From assembly GCA_015655225.1 (NCBI GenBank), contig JAATFK010000438.1, forward strand, positions 1 to 12,567: a stretch of DNA of 12,567 nt, given 5' to 3'. Made by a program: the position numbers and the translations under genes. The notes beneath the pieces were generated by a model that searched no databases, was not told the DNA's origin, and worked only from the letters and a program-made list of their open reading frames with translations. This DNA is from Solirubrobacterales bacterium. Its GTDB lineage: Bacteria > Actinomycetota > Thermoleophilia > Solirubrobacterales > Solirubrobacteraceae. Shown piece after piece: positions 1 through 7,344 of this stretch. How positions within the stretch are numbered: position 1 is the stretch's first letter; each line of letters opens with the position of its first letter.

Positions 1-137
1 AGCATCGCGGGGGTCGGCGCGTGCGCCATCCGCTCGTCGGCCAGCTCGTCCGGCGTCAGTCCCCGTCGCTGGGCTTCGTCGACGAACCGCTCCCACGCGG
101 TGCGTCGCGGCGGTTCGATCTGCTCGGTCGCTGCCAT
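1..137 (-). CDS. Unidentified protein, N-terminal 45 codons only
   Basis: An open frame starts at the ATG at 137-135 and runs leftward out of the window with no stop. The visible part begins MAATEQIEPPRRTAWERFVD and continues with a charged, probably helical stretch containing GLTPDELADERMA. There is no signal peptide or membrane segment, and I recognise no family. Support comes from strong GC preference at third positions and from a -10-like TAGCCT six bases before the ATG. No Shine-Dalgarno sequence is present, so translation would be leaderless. The gene lies 64 bp after the purM stop on the same strand, so it may be read with purM or from its own promoter. The start could be wrong, because only 45 codons are visible. 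Confidence 0.5.
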   Translation of the reverse strand, partial: MAATEQIEPPRRTAWERFVDEAQRRGLTPDELADERMAHAPTPAM

Positions 138-143
138 GCACCG

Positions 144-149
144 AGGCTA
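144..149 (-). promoter_or_regulatory. Possible -10 element, leaderless start
   Basis: On the minus strand TAGCCT fits the TANNNT consensus of actinobacterial -10 boxes. It ends six bases before the ATG at 137, which would put the transcript start at or next to the start codon. A TTGACA lies further upstream, but about 34 bases away, too far to be its -35. No -35 at normal spacing is clear. Confidence 0.3.
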
Positions 150-201
150 CGGCTGGACCGCGCACGGCGAAACCCCGACTATGTGTCAATTCAGTCGCGC
201 G

Positions 202-1287
202 CTACGCGCGGCCGAGGCCGTGCTCGTCGCCGGCGAGGCCGAGCGACGGGAGCGTCACGCGGCCGGCCCCGGCGGTCACGCGGCCGATCCGCGCGGTGCC
301 GGGGTGGTGGCGCTCCAGCAGCGCGATCGCCGCCTCCGCGTCCGCCGCTCCGACCGTCACGACGAAGCCGGTGCCCATGTTGAACACGCGGTGCATCTCC
401 TCCGGCGCGACCGCGCCCAGCTCGGCGATCAGCTCGAACACCGGCGGGACCGGCAGCGGCGCGTCCAGCTCGTACCCGATCCCCTCGCCGAGCCGCAGCA
501 GGTTCAGCACGCCCCCGCCGGTGATGTGCGCGAGTCCGTGCACCGCCACCTCGCTGCGCAGCAGCTCCAGGATCGCCCGCACGTAGATCACCGTCGGCTC
601 CAGCAGCACGTCGGCGACCGACGCGCCTCCGAGCCCGCTCGGCCGCGCGTCGAGCGGCAGCAGGCCCTGGTCGAGCAGCGCCCGCCGCGCGAGCGTCAGC
701 CCGTTCGAGTGCACGCCCGAGGACGGCAGCCCGATCAGCACGTCGCCGGCCGCGATCTCCTTGCCGGTCACGATCGCGTCGAGCGCGACCGTCCCGAAGC
801 ACGCGCCCGTCAGGTCGAAGCCGCGCGGCGACGGGTGGCCTCGCACCAGCTCCGGCAGCTGCGCCAGCTCTCCGCCCGGGATCTCGACCCCGGCCGCCTC
901 GGCGCCGACCTTCAGCCCGCGCGCGATCTCGCGCAGCACGGCCGGATCGGACTGCTCGACGGCGAGGTAGTCGAGCACCGCGATCGGCTCCGCCCCGACG
1001 CAGATCACGTCGTTCACGTTCATCGCGATGCAGTCGATCCCGACGGTGTCGTAGCGGCCCGTCTGCTCGGCTACGATCACCTTCGTCCCGACCCCGTCGG
1101 CGCCGACCGCGATCCCGAGGTTGGGCGCGATCCGCAGCACGTTCGCGTAGTGGCCCGACGGCAGCACCGAACGCGACGGCGACCCCGTCTCGATCGTCCG
1201 CAGCACCTCCACGAGCGCCTTCACGCCCGCGTCGGCTTCGGCGATGTCGACGCCGGCGGCTGCGTAGGAGTCGCTCACGCGGGCCAT
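202..1287 (-). CDS. purM: Phosphoribosylformylglycinamidine cyclo-ligase (AIR synthetase)
   Basis: This cytoplasmic enzyme of de novo purine synthesis closes the imidazole ring: it converts FGAM and ATP to 5-aminoimidazole ribonucleotide, ADP and phosphate. The 361 residues match the usual PurM length. Family landmarks in order are GADGVGTK (62-69), AMNVNDVICVGAEP (88-101), GLPSSGVHSNG (187-197), AHITGGG (253-259) and FNMGTGFVV (302-310). The loop usually written GGETAE reads GGELAQ (138-143), a departure from the common form. The start is taken at the ATG at 1287, although a GTG at codon 4 (giving VSDSYAAAGVD) is also possible, and neither has a good ribosome site. The gene follows the glycosyltransferase stop by 39 bp on the same strand and may be co-transcribed with it, although the two functions are unrelated. 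No other purine gene is in view. Confidence 0.96.
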   Translation of the reverse strand: MARVSDSYAAAGVDIAEADAGVKALVEVLRTIETGSPSRSVLPSGHYANVLRIAPNLGIAVGADGVGTKVIVAEQTGRYDTVGIDCIAMNVNDVICVGAEPIAVLDYLAVEQSDPAVLREIARGLKVGAEAAGVEIPGGELAQLPELVRGHPSPRGFDLTGACFGTVALDAIVTGKEIAAGDVLIGLPSSGVHSNGLTLARRALLDQGLLPLDARPSGLGGASVADVLLEPTVIYVRAILELLRSEVAVHGLAHITGGGVLNLLRLGEGIGYELDAPLPVPPVFELIAELGAVAPEEMHRVFNMGTGFVVTVGAADAEAAIALLERHHPGTARIGRVTAGAGRVTLPSLGLAGDEHGLGRA

Positions 1288-1326
1288 TGTCGCAGCCCGC
1301 CGGGTCGCCCGCAGTCCTCCACCGCG

Positions 1327-3552
1327 TCAGGCGGCGCCGACGACGCGCAGCCCGCGCAGCTCGCTCGCGAGCGCGGCGATCCCGGCGGCGCTCGCGTCGG
1401 CCGTCCTCGGCGCCCGCGCGCTCAGCCGCGCGCGTTCCCACACTCCGGCGTCGCGGTCGAGCAGCACCGCGTCGCAGCGCGCGACCAACGCGTGCGCGCC
1501 GGTCCACGCCGGCTCGCTCAGCAGCACGTCGGGCAGCTCCTCCTCCGGTCGCCCGGCCGCCGTCAGGCAGGCGACGACCGCCTCCGCGACCGCCCCGTGG
1601 TTCCCCGCGCGCATCGCGAGCACGAGCGTCACGTCGTCGTGCTCGGAGAACATGCGCGCCCACGCGCTCAGCGCCGGCTCCCACACGTCGGGCCGCCCCC
1701 AGTCGGGCGCGTAGAGGACCGCCGTCGCCCGCGTCTCCAGCGTCGCCGGTGCGACCGCCCGCGCCCAGCGCAGCGGCGGCAGCGCCGCCAGCTCAGCGAG
1801 CGAGCGCTCCGCGAGCGCGGCGACCGCGTCCCAGCCGTGGGCCTCCGCGGCGGCCCGCGCGGCGCGCCCGCGAGCCGCGCGGCCGGCGGGGTCGGCGGCG
1901 GCCGCCCGCAGCGTCCGCGCGAGCACGTCGGGGTCGACCTCGAAGGTCCACGCAAGGCCCGTCAGCGGCCCCTGGCTGTCGGAGTCGACCGCCAGCTCCC
2001 TGCGCTCGGAGGGCAGCGGCCAGCCGGCCTCCGGCGGGCAGAACTCGCTCGTCGGCCCCGCGGCCGTGTGCATCGCCCCGACGCCGCACGCCATCGCCTC
2101 CAGCACCGGCAGGCAGAAGCCCTCGCCACGGTAGGGAGCGACCAGCACGTCGGCGGAGCGGAACAGCGCCGGCAGCTCCTCGGCCTCAAGCTGGGCATCG
2201 ACGTAGAGCACCTCCGCCACGTCGTCCCGCGCCGCCAGCGCGCGCACCCGCGGGCCGCAGCCCTGGCCTCTGTAGGCGCCGTCGAGGCCGAAGTCCTTGA
2301 TCACGAGGCGCACGTCGTCGTCGGGGCCGAACGCCCGCTCCCACGCCTCCAGCAGCACGTCGACGCCCTTGCGCCAGATCGCCCCGCCGACGAACAGGAA
2401 CGTGCACGGCCCGCGCTCGACCTCGTCCGAGGCAACCGTCACCGAGCCGGCCGCGAGCCGGTCGAGGTCGAGCGCCGGCCCGTCCGGCGCGAAGCGCTCC
2501 AGGTCGACGCCGTTGGGGATCACCTCGACGACCTCCGATGGCATCCCGCCGGCGACGTAGCCGTCGCGGACGAACGCGCTCGGGACCCAGACGCGGTCGA
2601 CCCGCGCGCGCACCTCCTCGACCCACGCGCGCGGTGGCGCGTGGTACTCCCAGGGCAGCACGACGACGGTCGGGCCGTCGCTGCCGGGGGCGAAGCTCGG
2701 CGGCCACGAGTGGCTGACGGTCGGGCACGGCAGCGGCAGCGCCGCGCCGTTCGGCGGCAGGCCGAGCAGCTCGTGCCCGCGCCGCGCGAGCGCGCCCGCC
2801 AGGCCGTCGTTGACGTGCGCGAGCGAGTGCAGCGCGCCGCGCTCGCCACGGATCACGGCGGTCGGGATCGTGGGGCTGGGGGGGATGGCAGGTCCCGCCT
2901 CGGCAGGCGCGCCGGCCACGACCGGCGGCACCTCGCGCCGCACGCGCGCGACGCCGTCGGCGAGTCGCGCCCGGCGCTCCTCGAACGGCCCCTGGTCGTG
3001 GCGCACGAACCGGCCGCCGCGCGCCAGCGGGCGGGCGTTCCAGGAGGAGTCGAGCGACTGCGTGCGCGCGGCCGCCCACGTGCGCCGTCGTGGCCGCAGC
3101 GTCGTCAGGTCCCAACCCAGCAGCTCCAGCAGCGCGGCCTGCTCGGCCCGCGGATGGTCGACGTACTCGGTCGCGTTCCAGGTCCAGTCGAGCAGCCGGA
3201 CGGCCTCGTCGCCGCCGCGCACCAGCAGCACGCCGCTGTCGGGGACGCCGTCCCGCTGCGCGATGCCGAGGACCGCGTCGGGGCGCAGCTCTCCGAGTGG
3301 GTCGGCGCGGTGCTCGGCGACGAGCACGTCGGGCGCCAGCCAGAGGACCTCCTCGCGCTCGCGCGCCAGCTCCCGCAGCAGCGCGATCCGCCGCCACGAC
3401 GGGGGCCGGCCGTCGTCGTCCCGCGCCTCGTCCTCGACGTAGTCCCAGCCGTGCCGGGTCGCGTAGGCCTGGAACGGCTCGCGCGCGAGTGCGAGCAGCG
3501 CATCCTCCTCGGGAGTGCGCGCCGACGTGCAGATCACTTTGCGAGTCACCAT
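1327..3552 (-). CDS. Multidomain glycosyltransferase: GT-A-like plus GT4 plus C-terminal region
   Basis: This 741-residue protein appears to be a fusion. Residues 1-195 resemble a GMA12/MNN10-type GT-A domain, with a start like VICTSARTPEEDALLALAR, a PPSWRRIALLREL segment, the metal-site region WLAPDVLV (71-78) and DSGVLLVRGGDEAVRLLDW (105-123). A Pro/Ala linker (209-230) leads to a GT4 GT-B domain (about 236-590) with VIPNGVD (344-350), GGAIWRKGVDVLLEAW (389-404) and the donor-binding EX7E motif in EGFCLPVLEAMACG (E477, E485). Residues 608-700 form a further domain that I cannot name. The GT4 half looks able to transfer a sugar from a nucleotide donor to an envelope glycan. The GT-A-like site lacks the first Asp of the expected DxD motif and may be inactive. 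No signal or membrane helix is seen. The gene lies 84 bp after uppP on the same strand, which suggests lipid-linked glycan synthesis. Donor and acceptor are unknown. Confidence 0.85.
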   Translation of the reverse strand: MVTRKVICTSARTPEEDALLALAREPFQAYATRHGWDYVEDEARDDDGRPPSWRRIALLRELAREREEVLWLAPDVLVAEHRADPLGELRPDAVLGIAQRDGVPDSGVLLVRGGDEAVRLLDWTWNATEYVDHPRAEQAALLELLGWDLTTLRPRRRTWAAARTQSLDSSWNARPLARGGRFVRHDQGPFEERRARLADGVARVRREVPPVVAGAPAEAGPAIPPSPTIPTAVIRGERGALHSLAHVNDGLAGALARRGHELLGLPPNGAALPLPCPTVSHSWPPSFAPGSDGPTVVVLPWEYHAPPRAWVEEVRARVDRVWVPSAFVRDGYVAGGMPSEVVEVIPNGVDLERFAPDGPALDLDRLAAGSVTVASDEVERGPCTFLFVGGAIWRKGVDVLLEAWERAFGPDDDVRLVIKDFGLDGAYRGQGCGPRVRALAARDDVAEVLYVDAQLEAEELPALFRSADVLVAPYRGEGFCLPVLEAMACGVGAMHTAAGPTSEFCPPEAGWPLPSERRELAVDSDSQGPLTGLAWTFEVDPDVLARTLRAAAADPAGRAARGRAARAAAEAHGWDAVAALAERSLAELAALPPLRWARAVAPATLETRATAVLYAPDWGRPDVWEPALSAWARMFSEHDDVTLVLAMRAGNHGAVAEAVVACLTAAGRPEEELPDVLLSEPAWTGAHALVARCDAVLLDRDAGVWERARLSARAPRTADASAAGIAALASELRGLRVVGAA

Positions 3553-3589
3553 CGAAGTGATCGGCCGCCCGCGACGCGCGCTTGAGCGG

Positions 3590-3638
3590 GAGGAGCGTCG
3601 ACTTCTGGTCGCTGAACGACCAGAAGTCGACGCTCCTC
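3590..3638. repeat. Perfect 22-bp inverted repeat with 5-base loop
   Basis: The arms at 3590-3611 and 3617-3638 are exact reverse complements around the loop CTGAA. Each arm contains a GTCGAC and then TTCTGGTCG (or its complement). On the minus strand the stem begins inside the uppP stop codon (TGA, 3639-3637) and ends about 37 bases before the downstream glycosyltransferase ATG. Arm GC is 14 of 22, lower than its surroundings. There is no T-run on either side, so it is not a textbook Rho-independent terminator, although U-less terminators occur in high-GC actinobacteria. It could be a terminator or attenuator for uppP, an mRNA-stabilising hairpin, or one copy of a dispersed palindromic repeat. 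The pairing is certain and the role is not. Confidence 0.9.
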
Positions 3639-4461
3639 AGGTGCGGGCTCGGCGGTCGCGCGCCAGGCGCGCGGTCACGAGCCCCGCGACGGCGACGCGG
3701 TACGCCGCGTAGGGCGCCAGCCGGCGCTCGCGGGCGATTCGCCGCACGACCCAGGTCGCCGCGAGCGTCGACGCGAACGAGGCCCCCGCCCCGAGCGCGA
3801 GCGTCGCCCCGGTGCGCGGCGGGATCCCGCGCTGCGCGAGTCGCAATCCCTTCAGGGAGGTCGCCCCCACGATCACCGGCAGCGCCACGTCCCACGAGAG
3901 CGCGTTCGCGTCGGTCCGCGTGAAGCCGCGCAGGCGGGCGGCCGCGAGCGTCGCGCCGTTGCGCGAGACGCCCGGCACGAGCGCGCTCGCCTGCGCCGCC
4001 CCGAGCGCGAGCGCGTCCCGCCACCCCGCCTCCGCGCGCGTGCGCCTCTGTGGCCGGCGGTCCGCGAGCGCCATCGCGAGCGACCCGGCGACGAGCCCGG
4101 CGGCGATCGTCGCCGGCGTCCCGAGGCGGCGCTCGATCGGTCCCTCGAGCGCGTAGCCGATCGCCGCCGGCGGCCCGAACGAGAGCGCGAGCAGCGTCAG
4201 CCGGCGGCGGTCGAGGTCGCGCGCGGTCGCCCGCAGGTCCTCGCGCAGGCCGATCAGCAGCGCGAGCGCGGTGCCGGCGTGCAGCGCCACCTCGAAGGAC
4301 TTGCGCAGGTCCCCGTCCAGCTCCGCGTAGGGCCAGCGCAGCAGCCACGGCCCGAGCGTCACATGGCCGGAGGAGGAGATCGGCAGCAGCTCCGCGGGCC
4401 CGTGCAGCAGGCCGAGCACGAGCGCGTGCGACAGCGGCAGAGGGCGACCGGTGGCGGGCAC
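3637..4461 (-). CDS. uppP: Undecaprenyl-diphosphatase, UppP/BacA family
   Basis: This membrane phosphatase removes one phosphate from undecaprenyl diphosphate to regenerate the lipid carrier used for peptidoglycan and other wall glycans. High levels can give bacitracin resistance. The 274 residues are normal for the family and hydrophobic along most of their length. The first signature is GLLHGPAELLPISSSGH (17-33), carrying E24, S30/S31 and H33. The second is PGVSRNGAT (163-171), with R167 and T171. Two positions are unusual: the first acidic or amide residue of the E/QxxxE motif is H20, and the Ser after SR in PGxSRSxxT is N168. The start is a GTG at 4461, and upstream there is a TAGCCT -10-like box but no clear ribosome site. 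The gene diverges from the lipoprotein gene and leads the leftward block with the glycosyltransferase. The family call is firm; activity is slightly less certain because of the substitutions. Confidence 0.93.
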   Translation of the reverse strand: MPATGRPLPLSHALVLGLLHGPAELLPISSSGHVTLGPWLLRWPYAELDGDLRKSFEVALHAGTALALLIGLREDLRATARDLDRRRLTLLALSFGPPAAIGYALEGPIERRLGTPATIAAGLVAGSLAMALADRRPQRRTRAEAGWRDALALGAAQASALVPGVSRNGATLAAARLRGFTRTDANALSWDVALPVIVGATSLKGLRLAQRGIPPRTGATLALGAGASFASTLAATWVVRRIARERRLAPYAAYRVAVAGLVTARLARDRRART

Positions 4462-4470
4462 TGGTCGCCA

Positions 4471-4476
4471 AGGCTA
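4471..4476 (-). promoter_or_regulatory. Possible -10 element for uppP
   Basis: TAGCCT on the minus strand (TANNNT type) ends nine bases before the uppP GTG start in the 56-bp divergent gap. A transcript from it would have a leader of only two or three bases. The same hexamer precedes the gene at 137. No convincing -35 is visible. Confidence 0.3.
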
Positions 4477-4504
4477 CCGGCGCCGCCCACGAAGGGCCGC
4501 GAGC

Positions 4505-4512
4505 GGAAGGGG
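4505..4512 (+). promoter_or_regulatory. Ribosome binding site that decides a GTG start
   Basis: GGAAGGGG is a good Shine-Dalgarno sequence five bases before the GTG at 4518. It favours that GTG over the in-frame ATG at 4542 as the start of the lipoprotein. It is one of the few clear ribosome sites in the window. Confidence 0.65.
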
Positions 4513-4517
4513 ATATC

Positions 4518-5195
4518 GTGGCACCGCCGAAGCCCCGCTCGATGTCCCCCTCGCGCTCCCGCATCCCCGCTCCGCTCGCCGCCGCCCTTGCCGTGGCGCT
4601 GCCCGCCTGCCTGCTCGCGGGCTGCGGCAGCGGCAGCTCCGACAGCCCCGTCGTGTCCGACCCGCAGGCGACGGCGACCGTCACCCGCACCGTCACCGCG
4701 CCGCCGGCCTCGACCAGCACGACCGCGACCGCACCGGCGCCCACGACCTCGACCACGACGCCGCCGCCGAGCACCGGCACGACCGTCCCGCCGCCGAATC
4801 CGAGCGCGCCGCTGACGCTGAGAACGGCCGAGGCGACCCTCGACCGCCGCGGCTTCGCGACGCTGACGGAGAGAGACTTCGACCCCGACCAGACGCTGAA
4901 GGTCCTCGTCGGCGTGCGCCGCAGCGCTCCGAGCGGCCGTGAGCAGCAGGCGTTCTTCTTCGTCGGCGACCGCTTCATCGGCACCGACACCGCCGACACG
5001 AGCGGCGCGATCTCGGTCACCGGCCAGGGCGACGACAGCGTCACGCTCACCTACGGGCTCTACAAGCCGTCGGACCCGCTCGACGACCCGAGCGACGGCA
5101 GCGCCGACGTGACCTACCACTGGACCGGCGCGAAGCTCGTCCCGACGGATACGATCCCGCCCTCATCGACCCAGGTCGCCGGCAGTCGCCGCTAG
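4518..5195 (+). CDS. Secreted lipoprotein, LppP/LprE-like
   Basis: The 225-residue product has a basic N-region, a hydrophobic core (about 19-34) and the lipobox LLAGC with the lipidated cysteine at C36, so it should be exported and anchored to the outer face of the membrane. Residues 50-98 form a Thr/Pro-rich linker likely to span the wall. The folded part (about 99-215) resembles actinobacterial LppP/LprE lipoproteins: QQAFFFVGDRFIGTDTAD (143-160), SVTLTYGLYKPSDP (174-187) and a closing VTYHWTGAKLVPTDTIPP (198-215). The molecular role of that family is not established. The GTG start is chosen from the ribosome site at 4505-4512. An ATG at 4542 would still leave a usable signal peptide. The stop is six bases before the aminotransferase ATG, so the two are probably co-transcribed, but an envelope-glycan link is only inferred from position. 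Confidence 0.82.
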   Translation: MAPPKPRSMSPSRSRIPAPLAAALAVALPACLLAGCGSGSSDSPVVSDPQATATVTRTVTAPPASTSTTATAPAPTTSTTTPPPSTGTTVPPPNPSAPLTLRTAEATLDRRGFATLTERDFDPDQTLKVLVGVRRSAPSGREQQAFFFVGDRFIGTDTADTSGAISVTGQGDDSVTLTYGLYKPSDPLDDPSDGSADVTYHWTGAKLVPTDTIPPSSTQVAGSRR

Positions 5196-5201
5196 CGCTC
5201 C

Positions 5202-6290
5202 ATGGCCGTCCCGCTCTTCGACACCACCACGCCGATCGCGCCCCTGCGCCCGCTGATCGATGCGCGCGTCGCCGAGGTGCTCGACGCCGCGATCTACATC
5301 CTCGGCCCCCAGGTCGACGCCTTCGAGCGGGAGTTCGCCGACTACCTCGGCGTCCGCCACGTCGTCTCGGTCGCGAACGGGACCGACGCGATCACGATCG
5401 CGCTGCAGGCGCTCGGCGTCGGGCCCGGCGACGAGGTCGTCGTCCCCTCCTTCACCTTCTACGCGAGCGCCGAGGCGATCCCGCCGACCGGCGCCGCGCC
5501 CGTCTTCTGCGACGTCGATCCGGACACCTGCAACGTCACCGCCGAGACCGTCGCCGCCGCGCTGACGCCCCGCACGAGAGCGGTGATCGCGGTCGACCTC
5601 TTCGGCAACCCGGCGCCGATCCCGGCGCTGCGCGCGCTCGGCGTGCCGGTGCTGGAGGACGCCGCGCAGGCCGCCGGTTCGACGCTCGACGGCCGCCGCG
5701 CCGGCGCGCTCGGCGACCTCGCCAGCTTCTCCTTCTTCCCCTCCAAGAACCTCGGCTGCTTCGGCGACGGCGGCGCGATCGCGACCGACGACGACGCGCT
5801 CGCGGAGACCGCCCGCGTGCTGCGCTTCCACGGCTCGCGCGACAAGGTCAGCTACGAGCGGATCGGCTGGAACTCGCGCCTCGACGAGCTGCAGGCGGCG
5901 ATCCTGCGCGTGCTGCTGCCGCACCTCGACACGTGGTCGGAGGGGCGCCGCGCGGGGGCGCGCCACTACGCCGACGCCGGCCTCGGCGAGCTGGTGCGGC
6001 TCCCCACGGCCGCCGCCGGCGCGGAGCCCGCCTGGCACCTCCACGTCGTCCACCACGACGAGGCCGACCGGCTCGCCGCCGCGCTGACCGCGGCCGGCGT
6101 CGGCGCGCGCGGCTACTACCGCACGCCGCTGCACCGCCAGGCGGCGCTGGCGCCGTGGTCCGCAGGCGTCGAGCTGCCGGTCACCGACGAGCTGGCGCGG
6201 ACCCACCTGGCGCTGCCGATCAACCCGCTGCTCGCGCGCGAGCAGGCCGACGAGGTCGTCGCCGCGGTGCGCGCGGCGCTCGCCGCGTAG
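5202..6290 (+). CDS. DegT/DnrJ/EryC1/StrS-family sugar aminotransferase
   Basis: This PLP-dependent enzyme would transfer an amino group, usually from glutamate, to a keto-sugar on a nucleotide. At 362 residues it is family-typical. Visible landmarks are GPQVDAFEREFADYLG (35-50), NGTDAITIAL (59-68) for the PLP phosphate, EDAAQAAGS with D153 near the PLP ring nitrogen (152-160), FSFFPSKNLGCFGDGG (176-191) with the Schiff-base lysine K182, and WNSRLDELQAAIL (223-235). There is no obvious Shine-Dalgarno, and with six bases after the lipoprotein stop it is probably translationally coupled. Two genes downstream lies a PglF/WbpM-type 4,6-dehydratase whose 4-keto product is a natural substrate, so a UDP-4-amino-4,6-dideoxy sugar (PglE-like step) is the likely product. 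Other keto-sugars are possible, because substrate cannot be read from this family's motifs. Confidence 0.93.
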   Translation: MAVPLFDTTTPIAPLRPLIDARVAEVLDAAIYILGPQVDAFEREFADYLGVRHVVSVANGTDAITIALQALGVGPGDEVVVPSFTFYASAEAIPPTGAAPVFCDVDPDTCNVTAETVAAALTPRTRAVIAVDLFGNPAPIPALRALGVPVLEDAAQAAGSTLDGRRAGALGDLASFSFFPSKNLGCFGDGGAIATDDDALAETARVLRFHGSRDKVSYERIGWNSRLDELQAAILRVLLPHLDTWSEGRRAGARHYADAGLGELVRLPTAAAGAEPAWHLHVVHHDEADRLAAALTAAGVGARGYYRTPLHRQAALAPWSAGVELPVTDELARTHLALPINPLLAREQADEVVAAVRAALAA

Positions 6291-6299
6291 AGCATCTCG

Positions 6300-7307
6300 A
6301 TGCGCGTCTGGATCGACCTCACCAACTCGCCTCACGTCCTCGTGATGCGCCCCGTGATCGAGGTGCTGCGCGCGGACGGCCACGAGGTCGCGGTCACCGC
6401 GCGCGACTTCGCGCAGACGCTCGCGCTCTGCGAGCGCTTCGGGATCGACCACACCGCGATCGGCCACCACCGCGGCGGCAAGCTGGCGGCGAAGGGGCTC
6501 GGCCTCGCCCAGCGCTCCGGCGCGCTCGTGCGCTGGGCGCGCCGCACGGGTCCGTACGACCTCGCGCTCGGGCACGGCTCGAACGACGTGACGGTCGCGG
6601 CGGCCATCCTGCGGATCCCCTGCTCGACGACGTTCGACTACGAGTGGGCGACGGTCCAGCACACCGTCAACTGCCGCCTCGCGCAGGCGGTCGTCGTGCC
6701 CGAGGCGATCCCGCCGGAGCGCCTCTCGCGCTACGGCGCCGACGGCAAGCTGGGCCGCTACCCGGGGCTCAAGGAGGAGTACTACCTGGCCGACTTCGAG
6801 CCCGACCCGGCGATCCTCTCCGAGCTGGCGCTCGACGTCGCGAAGCCGGTCGTCGTCGTGCGCACGCCGCCGTCGGTCTCGCTCTACCACCGCTTCGAGC
6901 ACGACACGTTCAGCGCCGTGCTGGCGCGGCTGCGGGAGGAGACCGACCAGGTCGTCGTGCTGCCGCGCACGCCCGAGCAGCGCGAGCAGCTGCGCGAGGC
7001 GGGCGGCTTCATCCTGCCCGAGCGGGCGATCGACGCGCAGTCGCTGATCGCCTACGCCGACCTCGTGATCTCGGCCGGCGGGACGATGAACCGCGAGGCG
7101 GTCGCGCTCGGCACCCCGGTTTGGACGAGCTTCGAGGGACGGCTCGGCGCAGTCGACGAAGCGCTGATCGCGGAGGGCCGCCTGCGGCACCTGACCGATC
7201 CCGGCGACGTGGTCGTCGTGAAGCGCACCGCGACCGCGAGCGACCGCGTGCGACGCGACCCGCGCGACTTCACGCGCCTCCTGACCGCCCCCGTTGGCCT
7301 CGTCTAA
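6300..7307 (+). CDS. DUF354 family protein, GT-B-like fold
   Basis: The 335-residue protein opens with WIDLTNSPHVLVMRPVIEVL (4-23), characteristic of DUF354, a family related to MurG and UDP-GlcNAc 2-epimerases. Other conserved-looking segments are LGHGSND (90-96), GRYPGLKEEYYLADF (152-166), VVVVRTPP (184-191) and VISAGGTMNREAVALGTP (256-273). The last resembles the nucleotide-sugar-binding loop of GT-B enzymes. No membrane segment is seen, so it should be cytoplasmic. The biochemical role of DUF354 is not settled. Its place between the aminotransferase (9-bp gap) and the dehydratase suggests that it transfers or epimerises the amino sugar those enzymes make. It may also be a glycosyltransferase acting on another acceptor. 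The family call is firm and the function is inference. Confidence 0.85.
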   Translation: MRVWIDLTNSPHVLVMRPVIEVLRADGHEVAVTARDFAQTLALCERFGIDHTAIGHHRGGKLAAKGLGLAQRSGALVRWARRTGPYDLALGHGSNDVTVAAAILRIPCSTTFDYEWATVQHTVNCRLAQAVVVPEAIPPERLSRYGADGKLGRYPGLKEEYYLADFEPDPAILSELALDVAKPVVVVRTPPSVSLYHRFEHDTFSAVLARLREETDQVVVLPRTPEQREQLREAGGFILPERAIDAQSLIAYADLVISAGGTMNREAVALGTPVWTSFEGRLGAVDEALIAEGRLRHLTDPGDVVVVKRTATASDRVRRDPRDFTRLLTAPVGLV

Positions 7308-7331
7308 CACGCTGTCGACACCGCGCACCCC

Positions 7332-7337
7332 TAGAAT
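7332..7337 (+). promoter_or_regulatory. -10 element giving a leaderless dehydratase mRNA
   Basis: TAGAAT is close to the TATAAT ideal and ends seven bases before the ATG at 7345, the spacing at which transcription would begin on the start codon itself. No ribosome site lies before that ATG. A -35 with normal spacing is not clear. If real, this is an internal promoter that splits the rightward block. Confidence 0.45.
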
Positions 7338-7344
7338 CCCCGCG

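Noticed and set aside
160..200. TTGACA on the minus strand after purM as a -35 box
   Set aside because: No TANNNT box lies 16-19 bases from it. The only candidate -10 (144-149) is about 34 bases away.
100..3585. A 1161-residue plus-strand open frame opposite purM and the glycosyltransferase
   Set aside because: Its product is Arg/Ala/Asp/His-rich low-complexity sequence with no family features, as expected from the antisense of high-GC genes. The opposite strand encodes two clear proteins.
2186..5050. A 954-residue minus-strand open frame spanning the lipoprotein, uppP and glycosyltransferase
   Set aside because: It runs out of frame through three recognised genes and across the hairpin. 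Its composition is typical of a GC-rich shadow frame.
5163..7328. A 721-residue minus-strand open frame opposite the aminotransferase and DUF354 genes
   Set aside because: It lies antisense to two well-supported genes, and its translation is repetitive Arg/Asp/Val/Gly sequence without motifs.
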